A DNA stretch of 64,000 bases from Malurus cyaneus samueli. Taxonomy: Eukaryota; Chordata; Aves; Passeriformes; Maluridae. The notes beneath the pieces are model-generated. The model made no database searches and had not been told where the DNA came from. It was given only the letters and a program-made list of their open reading frames with translations. A program made the translations under genes and the position numbers. Where the stretch lies: the NCBI GenBank assembly GCA_009741485.1, contig CM019216.1, forward strand, positions 42,626,844 to 42,690,843, given 5' to 3'. This document shows, piece after piece, positions 34,937 to 46,300 of the stretch; the stretch's first letter is position 1; each line of letters opens with the position of its first letter.

Positions 34937-37621
34937 AGTGTATGTAGCACGCAAGATTCCTACAATACCAGAAGTAGATTGATCCTATTTTATTGCTTAT
35001 TTATTGGTATGTATTGGCAATATTAATTTAATGCTAATTTCGAATACATGAATTTTAGAACCTGAATTTTTGGCAGTTCCTTCCCACATCTGGGTCATCA
35101 GCTTGTTGTTAATTTTTGGACAGCTGCTCCTCTGTCACATTTTAAATATTGGTTTTGTTTAGGGGTGGGCCAGCCAGTTTATTTCGAGTAAGAACTGTTC
35201 CGAGCCACCTTGCCTCACACAGACTGAGGGGATCAGCCACAAAACCGTGGGAATAGAATAGATTTTTTTTTTTCCCTGAGGCTGAAGAGAAAGCTTCATT
35301 TAAGGGACTCTGTTCCTCTTCAGATGTCAGTCAGGTAAATTGTTCCTTCAACATGGCTGACAACTCTTTCTTGGCTGAAAGCAGACAGACAGCTCAATCT
35401 AATTGCACGGAGAGGTTCGCCTGCTTTCCCTTTTCAAGTAGAACAGGTTTATGTATTTCTGTGGGGCTGGCTGAACAAACAACAGGTGGATCTAAAAAAG
35501 CCCTCTGGAAAATCCCTACAATTGATGCACTGGGAAATGACAGGGGAGTGTGTTAGAGCCACTCCCCTCACTAGGGTAGCCTGTGTTCTGCTAATGCCCT
35601 GAGAGAGCAGAGAAGTGGAGGATGGGGACAATGCCAGAGGGTAGTCTGGCGAGAGAGAACAGTTCCTGAAAGTTTAGTAAACAGCTCAAAAGTCATGACT
35701 TTATGTATTTGCCCGTATTCAGTCTAAAATCTCTGTCTCACCAAAATTTCTAGGGTTCTGCAAAGATCCCACTTTAAATACAGACAGGCATTTGTATGCT
35801 TGTTATGAAGATCAGTGTGAACAGGGAGGTGGCCATCTAAAAGTGGGACATGATGACTCTTCACGTAGATGATAAACAAAAATGTGACAGCACAGTGCAA
35901 GGTGTTAAATTACTTGGTTCTTTTTGAGGATAGTTCCACTTAAAATATGCGATCTGCACCTCTTCACCTTACTGCCCATACCATGTCTGCTACTGCTGCA
36001 ATGGCACCAAACTCCAAAAAGTACTGAATGTTTTTTTTTTTTAATAAATTTTTCAAGAGGTGCTTGAAATTGGGTCAGATCTTATTCTCAGCCATTGATC
36101 CATAAATCTACTGTATCCTTTTTCCTCTTGAGCTACTCAGCTGGAGGAAGGGCAGCCTGAGCGATCCACAGTCAGGGCTGTGGGGTGAGGAGCAAAGGGT
36201 GAGGAGGGAATCTGCACCCCCGACTTGCTCTTTATGCATCCGGGTACATAAACAGGATTTTCAGTACTTGAGGGCAGCCAGCTGGCCTGGTTTGTGGGTG
36301 AATGGAAATACCATTGGCATTCCATATTTAAAAAAACAAAAAACAACCAACAATCCAACCCAAAGCAGGTCAAACAATCCCTCTGCTCTGAGGATTTTAG
36401 CCTCCTACAATACTCGTTTGGCAGCATTTGCCCTGGCGGTGACTTGTGCTCATACACACTGAGAGATGCTTGGAGATGCCACCTACTCCCCTGGAAGCAT
36501 GGATAAAAATCTATACGAACAACTGCTGCTCTAAAAAATTTATACAAACAACTCTGCATCCACCTTTCATAGCACCATGATGCCCCAACTCAGCCTGTGT
36601 GCCTGTGCTGTGGAAAGTGTTGACACATTTATCAAAAGTCCATAAATCTAGGCTGAGATCGTGCTGCATCCAGTCCTCTCATCCCAGTCTTCTGCCCTGT
36701 TGTCTGCTGTGCCACCTCCCTCCTGCCTGTCCCACAGATTCCCCTCTGCTTAGAAGGAAGGGAAATTGTTCTCCCCACACACCTCTGCCTGGTCTCCAGC
36801 CTGCACTGAGGGTGGTGGTACCTAATAAGTTTATTTAGCAAGAACAGAAAACTGCATTTAATGAGCAATGAGACCAAGAGGCATCCCCATGTGGCCAGGT
36901 GGGGCTGTCATTTCCACTGAAGTGCAGGATGAGCCCCACTAAAGGGCTGGTGCCTGCTGCTGCCTGGCCCTGCTCCTGTGCTGGGTGCTGCCTGCTTGAG
37001 AGCAGGGCTCTTTTCTCCTTGTCACTGTTGTTTCCTGGTGGACTTAATCCTCTAAGAGGTTTTTGTCCTCACAGTGATGCAGCAAAATACCACACAGCCA
37101 AGGGTATCTTCACAAAGATTTTTTTTTTTTTTTTGCAATAGATGAATCTCTGAGTTATTAGATGAACCTCTCTGAAACAGCTAAATCACAAATGTTTTCG
37201 GTTTGCTGTGTATGGCATTTTTTTTCTTTAATTACTTTTACCTTTAGCTAACAGTTCTAACCATTAAAGCTCACCACAAAAGCTGTGGCGACCTTGTGTG
37301 TTTCTCTCAGTATGGAGCAGCTCCTGGGAGGGATCCACAGTCCTGTGGTTCAGCACAGCCTGTCTCTGGTTCTTGTCCCTCTGAGTCACAGGGCTGTGTC
37401 ACCAGGAAGGTCATGGGACTGCCAAACATACCAGTGGGTGGATTCGGGGTTTCTTTCATCATAACCTCAGCTGATACCTCTTTTCCCTCAGTGACCTTCT
37501 GTGGGTTTTTACAAAATCTAAGCCATATGCAGTGTTGGCATAGAACCATCCAGTCGATATTTAGGTGCCTGGGAAGCATCCCTTCCATGTGGATGTCACC
37601 AAGTTCCGTACCCACAGACCA

Positions 37622-37635
37622 GTTTCCATAGTAAC
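37622..37635. promoter_or_regulatory. RFX X-box-like imperfect palindrome
   Basis: GTTTCCATAGTAAC resembles the RFX palindrome. The right half, AGTAAC, fits the consensus RGYAAC, while the left half, GTTTCC, differs at one position. No promoter is evident next to it, so it could be a distal element or chance. Confidence 0.25.
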
Positions 37636-39689
37636 TAATGTCGTTCAGTGAGAGGGGGAAAAGCCGAGGATTTTGAAAGGCGAAGACAAACACTGGGAGG
37701 GAGTAAGTGGAACAAACAGCATGTACAGCGGCTTGGAGCACACCACAGGTTTTATGATATGTGTTTTAGGGAGACTTGCATGGTTTGTGAACCGTTCCTC
37801 TCCTAGTGAGATGTGCCAAAAGCTTGACGGTGCAAAGTGAAATGGTGCTTCACAGTATCACACTCAGACAAATCCTGTGTCAACTTACATTTACTCACAC
37901 ACTTGTGAGCACGTGGAGACAAGATGAAAATGAGTTTTATTCCCTGTTTCAAAGAGAATTGTCATACCAGTGTTTTTGAGAAGCAAACTTGCATTCTTTT
38001 GATATTCCCTCCTCATTCCTGCTGCAACAATGGAAAAGAGGAAAAGAACAGTTCTCAGGCAGAACTACTTTTTAACTTCTTGTTTATTCATGCTGTCACA
38101 AATGCCACCTTCAGTGGGTATAAAATGATGGTGCTACTAACATATTCTTACGCTGGTCAGAGTCACTACTACTGATACATCGAGCTGTGGCATCTGATGA
38201 ACAGAAGTGTGTATTTTCCTTCAGCCATGTGGTATAACTCAGGGAACAAACATATTGGTTAAAAATATATCTGAAATTAATTTATTATGTGACTGTAGAA
38301 TCTTGCACATCACAGATTGTATGGCATGACATATATTCCTCTGGAAAGCAAATGTTCAGAATGTTAATTCTGCAGAAATAATTATTCAGAAATCAGGGCT
38401 GATCAGTTCAAAAAGCCTTAGGAAACTCTGCACTCGTGCATTTGAACAAGTGTACTTGTTTAGCATGCGTATGGCAATGCCTTGTCCTGGGACTCAGGAG
38501 GCTGGGTAGAGGCAAAACCACATGAAGCAAGATTCATGGCACCCAAGTTTAGCTGGGTGAAGAAAGTTGCCTGAGTTAGTTCTCTTGGCTCCATCTTTAA
38601 TTAGTGGATAGTAACAGATGTCTCCTGTTGGTGACTCACCCCATCTATTTTAGGTTGCCCATTAGAGGTTCCTGTTTCTGTTCCTTTACTAAGAAAGAGA
38701 CTAGTGAATGATTGGATTTAAACAGCCAAAGGCTGGTGAGGTGAAGCCCACTTGGAGGTGTGCATCCGGTGATAGTCAGAGGGTGATAACTCTGTAGAGA
38801 AAGAAGTTTGGCTTTCCAGTTCTTATCCCCACCCACAAAAAGGACTGTTTGCTGTCCTTGGGGCGCAGCATGGACTGTGTTCTTACAGCAGTACATTCAC
38901 CCTCCTGATCAGGGTAATTGCACACACTCTGTCTATTAAGGATGGCACCTGCTCCTGCCAACTCTAGACTGGTCCTGGGCACTGTCTGAGGCTGCGCCGT
39001 GGGGTGTTGGCCGGAATCATAACTACACTGATAGTTTGACAGCATGGAAAAACCCCAGGAGAGGAGCCATGACACAGCATTGCTAACCAGTGGAGGTGTA
39101 GCTGGAGAGTCAGAACCAGGACCCCACTACTTGGAAAGGCACCGTGACCCCTGTGACATTATGTCTGATAGACAGAAAGATGACTAAGAAATTTGCTTTA
39201 AGTTGGGCCGCTCATGTGAGGACTGTGACAGGATTAAAAAAGCAAATCCACACGGGTGGTGGAGATCTGGGGCAGGCAGAGAGCGCAGCTATTCTGGGCC
39301 CTGGTGAGGCTGACAGACGCACGCAGCATTTCCTGGCAATATGCTCGGGAGAAGAAGCTCCCTGTTTGGTTCAGAGGTGCAGGCACTCCTTGCCTCCACA
39401 GCCAAAGCAGGTAGGAGTAGCTGAGCAGGGAACACCGCACAGCTACAGCTCCTCATCTGTGTGTCCATCTCTCCTGGAGAAAGCTCAGCAGGAGGAACCA
39501 AAACCTCCAAAAGGAAAGGCAAGGTGAGGAGAAGCCAAATACGCTTCAGGGCTGAAGATGAGAAGCACTTTGCTAATGCTCTCCGCGTTCCTTTCCAAGC
39601 TGATTCGCGTTTCTGGGGCATAGAGGTGAGCAACTGAGCAGGGGTTCTCGTCTCTCAGAACCCCTGAGCCCTGCTGCAGCAAAGGGAAA

Positions 39690-40135
39690 GGAGAAGGACA
39701 GCTGCCAAGAGGCGAGTGCCCCGAAGAGCGCCGGGGATGCGCAAGGAGGGCAGCCGGCACCGTGTCCTGAGGGCAGAGGAAACCAGAAAACAGCCCACAG
39801 AGCGCCGCTGCGCCTGGACTGTAATGCATTCTGCCCTGTGATAAAGAAATTATACAGATTACAGCTGAACATGGAAAATATGATTCATCCGGTCGCCAAG
39901 CACCGACCCCTCCATCCATCACGTCCGAAGCGTGCGGCGGAAGCCGAGGCGAGGCGGAGTCTCCGGGGAGCGGTCTGCGAGGCTCCGTCTCTTCCCGGTT
40001 TTTCTCCCTTCTTCCTAAACACAGGTGACAGACTTTGTTCGTGCTGAGAAGAAGTGGGGGAGGAAGTTTCGAGCTGAGGGAGTGACCGGAGGCGCTGTGG
40101 GTGAGCAGGCAGTCGCGCCGTGTGTGCTTCCCCTC
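39690..40135. promoter_or_regulatory. Second, weaker CpG-rich patch
   Basis: About 450 bases are visibly richer in C, G and CpG than the flanks, especially 39,710-39,810 and 39,900-40,000, with a GC-rich stretch CGGCGGAAGCCGAGGCGAGG near 39,935. Plus-strand donors CATAGAG|GTGAGC (39,625) and GGG|GTGAGC (about 40,100) lie in and near it. This fits a minor promoter, an alternative first exon or an orphan CpG island in an intron. No transcript can be defined. Confidence 0.4.
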
Positions 40136-40160
40136 GGTGCCCGGACAGACCCTCAGTGCC

Positions 40161-40181
40161 CTCCTCCTCCTCCTCCTCCTC
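40161..40181. repeat. (CTC)7 trinucleotide microsatellite
   Basis: Seven CTC units in a row within the right part of the GC-rich patch. In the minus-strand 282-codon frame they encode the run of arginines. Confidence 0.95.
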
Positions 40182-40333
40182 TGCCTTGGGCTGCCACCGC
40201 CTGCCACTGCCATGGGACAGCGTGGGTGCCTACAGGAGTGTCTCATCCCGGATCCGCTGCTCCCTTGGACCAAAATAAATCCTTGTGTTCCATGTAGTGA
40301 AGTGCTGATGAGAGCAGATGAAGCACGGCACAT

Positions 40334-42620
40334 CTGGAGGGGAAACCGTGACTTCCTTAGCTCCTGCAGATTAAAGTAGCGTCCTGTATGCGAAGGTGCA
40401 AAGGTTTCCTGTAGTCACATCGTTGTGGTTAAGCCTGTAGTCCAAGGGAGTAGGCTGAAGTAGCTGAAGTTCAATTTGCATCCTGAATGTGCACAATTGC
40501 AAGTGTTAATTATTTCACAGAAGATGCAGGAGCCCCAGCCAAAGCATGTGTGTAACTCCATTTGTAGCTCAGGCAGAGCAGTAGGGTATAGGATAGGACA
40601 TGCAGCAGCTGGTGTAGGGCTGAGAAAATGAACAGTTCTTGCTTCTTATCCACCAGCACTCTCAATTTACAATAGCCACATGAATTTGTAGACTGCAGCA
40701 AAAATCCTGTAGGACTTTGCATTCCTCGTCACAGCCAGAGAAAGCTTTAAAACTGGGGTAAGAAAGACAGATAAGAACAGAGAAATTGTAGTAGAAGCTT
40801 CAGTATTTGAAGTTTTTCATTCATATTGGAATCATTACCCAATTTTGTTGTCACAGAAGCCTCAGGATCCATCAAGGACTCAGAGCTTTTAGGTTTCAAT
40901 TAAGACACCATCATTTCACGTGATACCACAAAAAATACTATTTGGATCGGAAGGAACAGACAGCACACAATCATGTTAGCACAAATTAATTTTACATCTG
41001 CCTGTTAGCCAAGCTGTCAGTGTGCCATTCACAACCTTCTCCAGCACAAGATAACATTGCTGTACCAAACTTTGGTGAGGGTGGATTAACCTAAGGCAGG
41101 ATTACTCTGCCTTTGGGCAAGTCTGAGGGTGTAATCTGCCTCCTCCCCTCAAATATTATCATAGTAAAAACATACGGAACTATAGGACTCTGCTGCATTT
41201 TTCCTCCTACATTCTCAACCCAGCCATGTTCTATTACCTGTTTTTTGGGAGCAATTTGCCCTGGAGGTGGGACCAGCCAGGGGCCTTTGGAGCAATCCTG
41301 ACCTCTCCTGATGCAGAATCCAGGGATGAAGCCTGCACTGCTGCAGAGGACTGAATGATGTGTGACTGTGTATGTTCTACTCTGCTTGCTTTGTCATGGC
41401 AGGAGGTAGCGAGGGACAAAAATGAGGTGATAAACAGTGTGGAAACAGATGATAAGCAGTTTGGGAAGAGCATGTGCTCCGTGAATATTGCACACAACAA
41501 ATGCAGCATCCCCACATATCAGCAGCAACTCCTAAAGCCACAGCTTTGGGATTCACATTCAGCCATGGGCACATGCTCTGAGTCTCAGAAAAGTTGGTGA
41601 TGATGAAGAACTGAAGTCTGGGGTGGATTTTATGCCTGTTTTTAAAGACCAAAATCCCATTTCTAGCTATGCTTTGGCCTCTTTTACGCTTTTGGGAAAA
41701 TTGCTTAAAGGCGCATTTTTCAGAATAACGAATTGGAAACTTTCTTTGGTGCAACTTCCATGAGTGTCGGTGATTAGCTCCCAGAAGCTGGACCATGAGA
41801 AGGTATTTTAACTTGTGTTTGATGGCAGGACACAGGAGAATGTCTCAGCCTAGTGAGGACAATGCCTGAACACGGGTAATTCCCTTTTTGCTCTCCAAGA
41901 TCTGATTTCCATCAGAAGGAATAATTCATGTCAGAAGGGCGACACTGCTTGCTCCACTGAGCTGTCCATCATCTGGACCAACCCCAGCTTAGCCTCTCTG
42001 TGATGAGGTTAAAATACCTACTGATGCTGGCAAAACATCTCAACAAAAAAAGTGAGCTTCTGATAGGGCATTCAGGCATAGTTTAAGGAAAACTGTTCTC
42101 AAGAAAGTGGATACAGAGCCATAGAGACATTAAATATTTTAGTTACACAGTCTGGTTGGAGTGTTTAAATGCATGCAGGGATTAACACTTTAACACTGTC
42201 CACCCAAACTCAAAATATCACCCTAATAAAGTTTGCAAAAGTGTATGTAAATATTGAAAGTGGAAGATTAAAGAGAGGATATTAGAAACAGAAATCTAGA
42301 ATAAGTAAAATAGTTTTATAACTCATTACTGTTATTTTGACCTTTCAATATGTTTTCCTAAGTTTTATTATGAGGCGACGCTATGTTCGGAAAGGAGGTG
42401 TATGACCTGTGAGGTAGTGTTCAATGGGAAAGATTGCATAAGCAGTGAGAAACCAGCTAGGTCCCTTTTCTACATTGGGTAGGGTAAATTAAATTAAACT
42501 TTGCTGTTCCAGTTTCCTAACACCTTTTGCTTCCCATGGCCCAGCACACACACACACATATGCAGAGCAACCATGAAGTTTTAAGTTTGTGCAGCTCTCA
42601 AGGAAGAATGCCCAAATCCC
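40334..42620. other. No gene supported
   Basis: AT-leaning DNA with short unrecognised ORFs only, such as 139 codons on minus at 41,377-41,796. No repeats that I can name. Confidence 0.4.

Positions 42621-42661
<41 letters not shown>
42621..42661. repeat. T13 directly followed by A28
   Basis: Thirteen T followed without a spacer by 28 A form a self-complementary tract of at least 26 bases that could fold into a hairpin or cruciform. It ends about 50 bases before the LTR begins. Assembly or slippage error should be considered. Confidence 0.9.
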
Positions 42662-42663
<2 letters not shown>

Positions 42664-42712
42664 AAACCCTCATGACTTCTTCCTTACTTTAGAAACCAGA
42701 AGACTAGGGATG

Positions 42713-43305
42713 CATGCTGATTTTGGCTGGGTAGATTTAACTTTCTCCACAGTGGCTGTGTTTTGGATCTGTGCTGGACACGGGGTGATAATATAGAAAT
42801 GTTTTTGGTATTGATGAGCAGGGCTTGCACAGAGCCAAGACCTTTTCAGCTTGTCATGCTGCCACGCTGGTGAGGAAGTTGGGAATGCATGGGAGGCTGT
42901 GAGGAGACATAGCTGAGACCCCAACTGACTAAAGGGATATTCCAGACCATACAACATAATTTTCACTATATAGATAATAATTATATAAAGTGGACGGAAA
43001 AAGGAAACAGGTGGGGATATTTGAAGTGATGATGTTTGTCTTCCCAAATCACCGTTTGCTGTGATGGAGGAGCACTGCTGTCCTGGAGAAGGCTGAACAC
43101 CTGCCTGCCCATGGGAAGCAGTGAATTAATCTCTTGTTTTGCTTTGCTGTTGTGTGCAGCTTTTGCTTTCCTATTAAATTGCCTTCATCTCAACCTGTGA
43201 GTTTTCTGGCTTTTACCCTTCTGATTCTGTCCCTGATCCTGCTGGTGGGGCAGTAAGCAAGTGCCTGGATGGGGCTTGGCTGCTTCCTGGGGTGAAACCA
43301 CAAGA
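42713..43305 (+). mobile_element. Solo LTR of an avian ERVL-type endogenous retrovirus
   Basis: The 593-bp segment follows, from end to end, an LTR common in bird genomes as I recall it: a 5' end resembling TGCTGATTTTGGCTGGG, a middle 'aagggatattccagaccata' block, then 'gctgaacacctgcctgccca', a polyadenylation signal ATTAAA at about 43,173, and a 3' end with GGGGTGAAACCACA. The pentamer GGATG at 42,708-42,712 is repeated at 43,306-43,310, a 5-bp target-site duplication as expected for ERVL-type elements. The TG...CA termini are each damaged (CA... and ...GA). No internal gag, pol or env sequence is beside it, so the provirus has recombined to a single LTR. It is non-coding. The family name is from memory. 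Confidence 0.85.
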
Positions 43306-46300
43306 GGATGCCATCAGTACCTTCAGTGTTACCCTGTGCTAGTAATCCTCCAGATCCTCAGGAACTCAGATTTGCTTGTAGTTGGTGATCCTTCATGTGA
43401 ACCCAAACTGAGGGTTGTATCCCTTTCTGAACCAAAACTAAACCAAGCACTAAAATGAAACACTGCTCTCTAGCTTTCTAGATTCCTCATGCTCCTATTG
43501 CAGTCCTGAATTTACTGTCCTGAATAGTTCATTTAAAATATGATATTCAATAAAGTGCAGTCTGTTCTTGGGATAGTAAATCCCCTGCTCCTGTTATTTC
43601 TGATTAACTTGTTATAGTCTTTGTAGATGATTTTGATGTTTCTTCAGTTTTATGTTACAGTCCCTGTTGCTTGTGAGCGGCATTAATAGTTTTCATTATG
43701 CTTCTTTCTAATTTTGCCAGGGCTAATGATGACTCCCTGTGTTCCTCTATCTTGACATATTGACATTTTTCTTCCACAGCGGTTAGGACAAAGAGTATTC
43801 TTCCAAGATCAAACTGGAAACTTTCAAATCAAACTGGAAATCAGTAATCTCATAGCTCCTTGTCCAGTCTGAATGGCATCCCTGGGTACAGTAATACCAG
43901 TATAGAGATGCTAAGAAATAGTTTTTTTTGCAGATGTGTATTTCTTAGAAACAAATGAATCAAAGAAGCTCAAGCTCTGTGCTTCTCTGGACTTGCCATG
44001 GGAAAGCTTTGTGGTGTGTTCTTTCACTTTTTTCTCTGAAACATTTAAAAAAAAATAGTTTGGTTTTGGATTATGTTTAACTCCTTCAGAGACTGTAAAG
44101 ATCAGCCCCATTAGCACCTTCCACTGAACTCATTTTTCTACAGTGCTTCCCATTTAGAGTCTGCAGGTAACCTTGCACTGTTTTATGTGAAAGCAGAGGT
44201 AAAAATTTCTTTCTTTTGATAAAAAAATTGTTTTGATCCAGACTTCAATGAAGTGCAGACTCACAGAGGGGTCAATGGTGATGATAATTGTAGGTAATGG
44301 TTTTAATTAACAGACTTCGTAAGGACTTTTCCTTAATAGCTTTGCTAAAACAGAAGTCCTTCATATTAGTGACCAAAATGTTCTACCTTCTATCCTGTGC
44401 ATCTCTCAAACAATTTGATTAACCAGTTGTCTGGTTGTACGTGTATACTTGTGTTTCCAGGAGCACATCCCCTGTCAGGGCATGCTGCTCCTGCAGGCAT
44501 GGAGCCCCAGGACATGGCCCTCAGAATTTCCTTCCCCCTTGCTTCTGTAATGCTTATTCCTGGCCTTGAGACGGAGAGGAGAGGGGAGGAGTGTGCCCCT
44601 GCCCTTTCCTCTGCACACTCCTTGGTGATACTCTAACAATTAATTATCAGAGCCCTTCTGAGCTGAGGGTTTGCCAAATTGGCACAGGGCACAGCAGAGA
44701 TCCTCTGCAATGAGGGTGTGTGGTGGCTGCAACTGGGCCATGAGGCAATGCCCTGCCAGGGTGGCACGGTGGTAGGCACTCATCCCCTAAGGAGGAGTCA
44801 CACAGGCATGCAGGATAGGATGGCACACGTCACTTCGTGCTGTCTCCAGACATCCCACGTCCCTGTAGTCACGGAGCTGCAGTTTTTGAAATGCCACATG
44901 TCTGTATAAAGTGATCTGGGCAATGAAAGCCTGAGGAAAAAAAAACCATCTCTTTGAGCAGAAGAGTCTCTCATGTGTCTTATTTCAAATTGAGCCCCTT
45001 TGCATGTTTATGTTTTCCTTTTTTTTCTACTAAGAGCACATAAAGGTATTGACAATGCGTAAGAGGAATTTAATTACAGGATCCTTACTCCAGTCAGAAC
45101 ATCTTGCAAATAAATTAATTTCTCCAGGATCCTCTGAGGCAGAGAGACATTGTTAATATTACCCTTTGCAGATAGCTTGCTGTTGTTTTGACATGTTTTC
45201 CACACACAAAGGATGGCAATATGCTTACAATCAATGCACTTCGGTCGGGAAAAAATGGGATGGGGAAGGAAGAATAGCAGGTGAGAGCCAAACTAAAGTC
45301 TTTAGGAGGAGATATGATCTTTCCTTTGCAATGTGGGACGTCTGCATGGCTTGGCTGGAGAGGAGCCTGCCTAACACAGATCCTTTGCAAACCTGGGGGA
45401 GCCTTCCCTCCGCAGTCTCAGAGGCTCAGGAACCTCCATAGCCTGACCCTGTGTTAACTACGAGTCTGTGAACGTAGAGAGTTTTGAAATGGTTTGGGAA
45501 AGTCCCTCTGAGAAGGTTTACTGCTCAGAGGACCTCTCTAATCATCTCAGACCTTTCCAAGGGCTCTACACTAGCCATGCTTGCTGTTCCCAGTAAAGAT
45601 GTCTTGTACAGTGGTGGCCAGTGTGTGCTACTCAAAGGGGCAGCGCTCTGGGGCCACAGGGCTGCTTTTATGGCATGGATACACATTGCTGCCCTAAACA
45701 ACCTAGATTATGGGGGAGCAAAGTGTTTGAGAGCTTCCTGTCCCTAGAGAGAATGTCTCAAATGACTGAGCTCTGTGGTTTCTGAGTCTGTACAGTCTGC
45801 TCTTAGTCTCCAATAACTTTCCAAAAACATCCTTGGAAAACAGCAAGAAGAGGGTTATAAGGATTCTGATGCCAGGACTTTAGCATTTTCAAAAGTCTAC
45901 TCGGGAAAAGAATGAAGCCAAAACCATTCAAACAATGCAGTTCTACACACAAATTTCCACAACTCAGCAGTACAGTGTACTAAATATTAATAGTGATTTG
46001 TTTAGTATCCAAAAATTCATCATACACTTCCATCCCAGCCCCAAGGAGCAATCAGCCAAGTGATGGATGATGAAATTTTTCGTGTGCAGTTGCAACCCTA
46101 CTCCTTGACAACACTTGAAAACAATGATAAGCTTCATCCCTACAAATACCATGTGAGAGCATGACCTCTCTTGGGGAGAAGTGCAGAGCGATCAAGCTGA
46201 CCCGCCGGGGAACTTGGATAAAGCAGATGTGGAAATCCCAGCCTGGAAAGGACTTGGGAGGTCGCTAAGGGCAGGTCCTTGTGCTTGCAGGGAGTTGTGT

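Larger units (their letters stand above)
34351..39480. other. Stretch without a supportable gene
   Basis: ORFs up to about 144 codons (37,307-37,741 on minus) are unrecognised. A run of about 32 T lies at 34,904-34,935 and T16 at 37,119-37,134. An RFX-type X-box-like site is at 37,622-37,635. Confidence 0.4.
39485..40333 (-). other. Unrecognised 282-codon ORF in a GC-rich patch
   Basis: This is the longest open frame outside the CpG island. It begins MCRASSALISTS, carries a run of seven arginines and ends PFGGFGSSC. The arginine run is the reverse of the CTC microsatellite at 40,161-40,181. The composition is rich in Ser, Pro, Arg and Leu with no domain, signal peptide or membrane pattern that I recognise. 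Good splice donors in the area lie on the plus strand (39,521, 39,625 and 40,100), which argues against an intact minus-strand coding exon. GC richness lowers stop frequency, so chance is quite possible. Confidence 0.12.
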
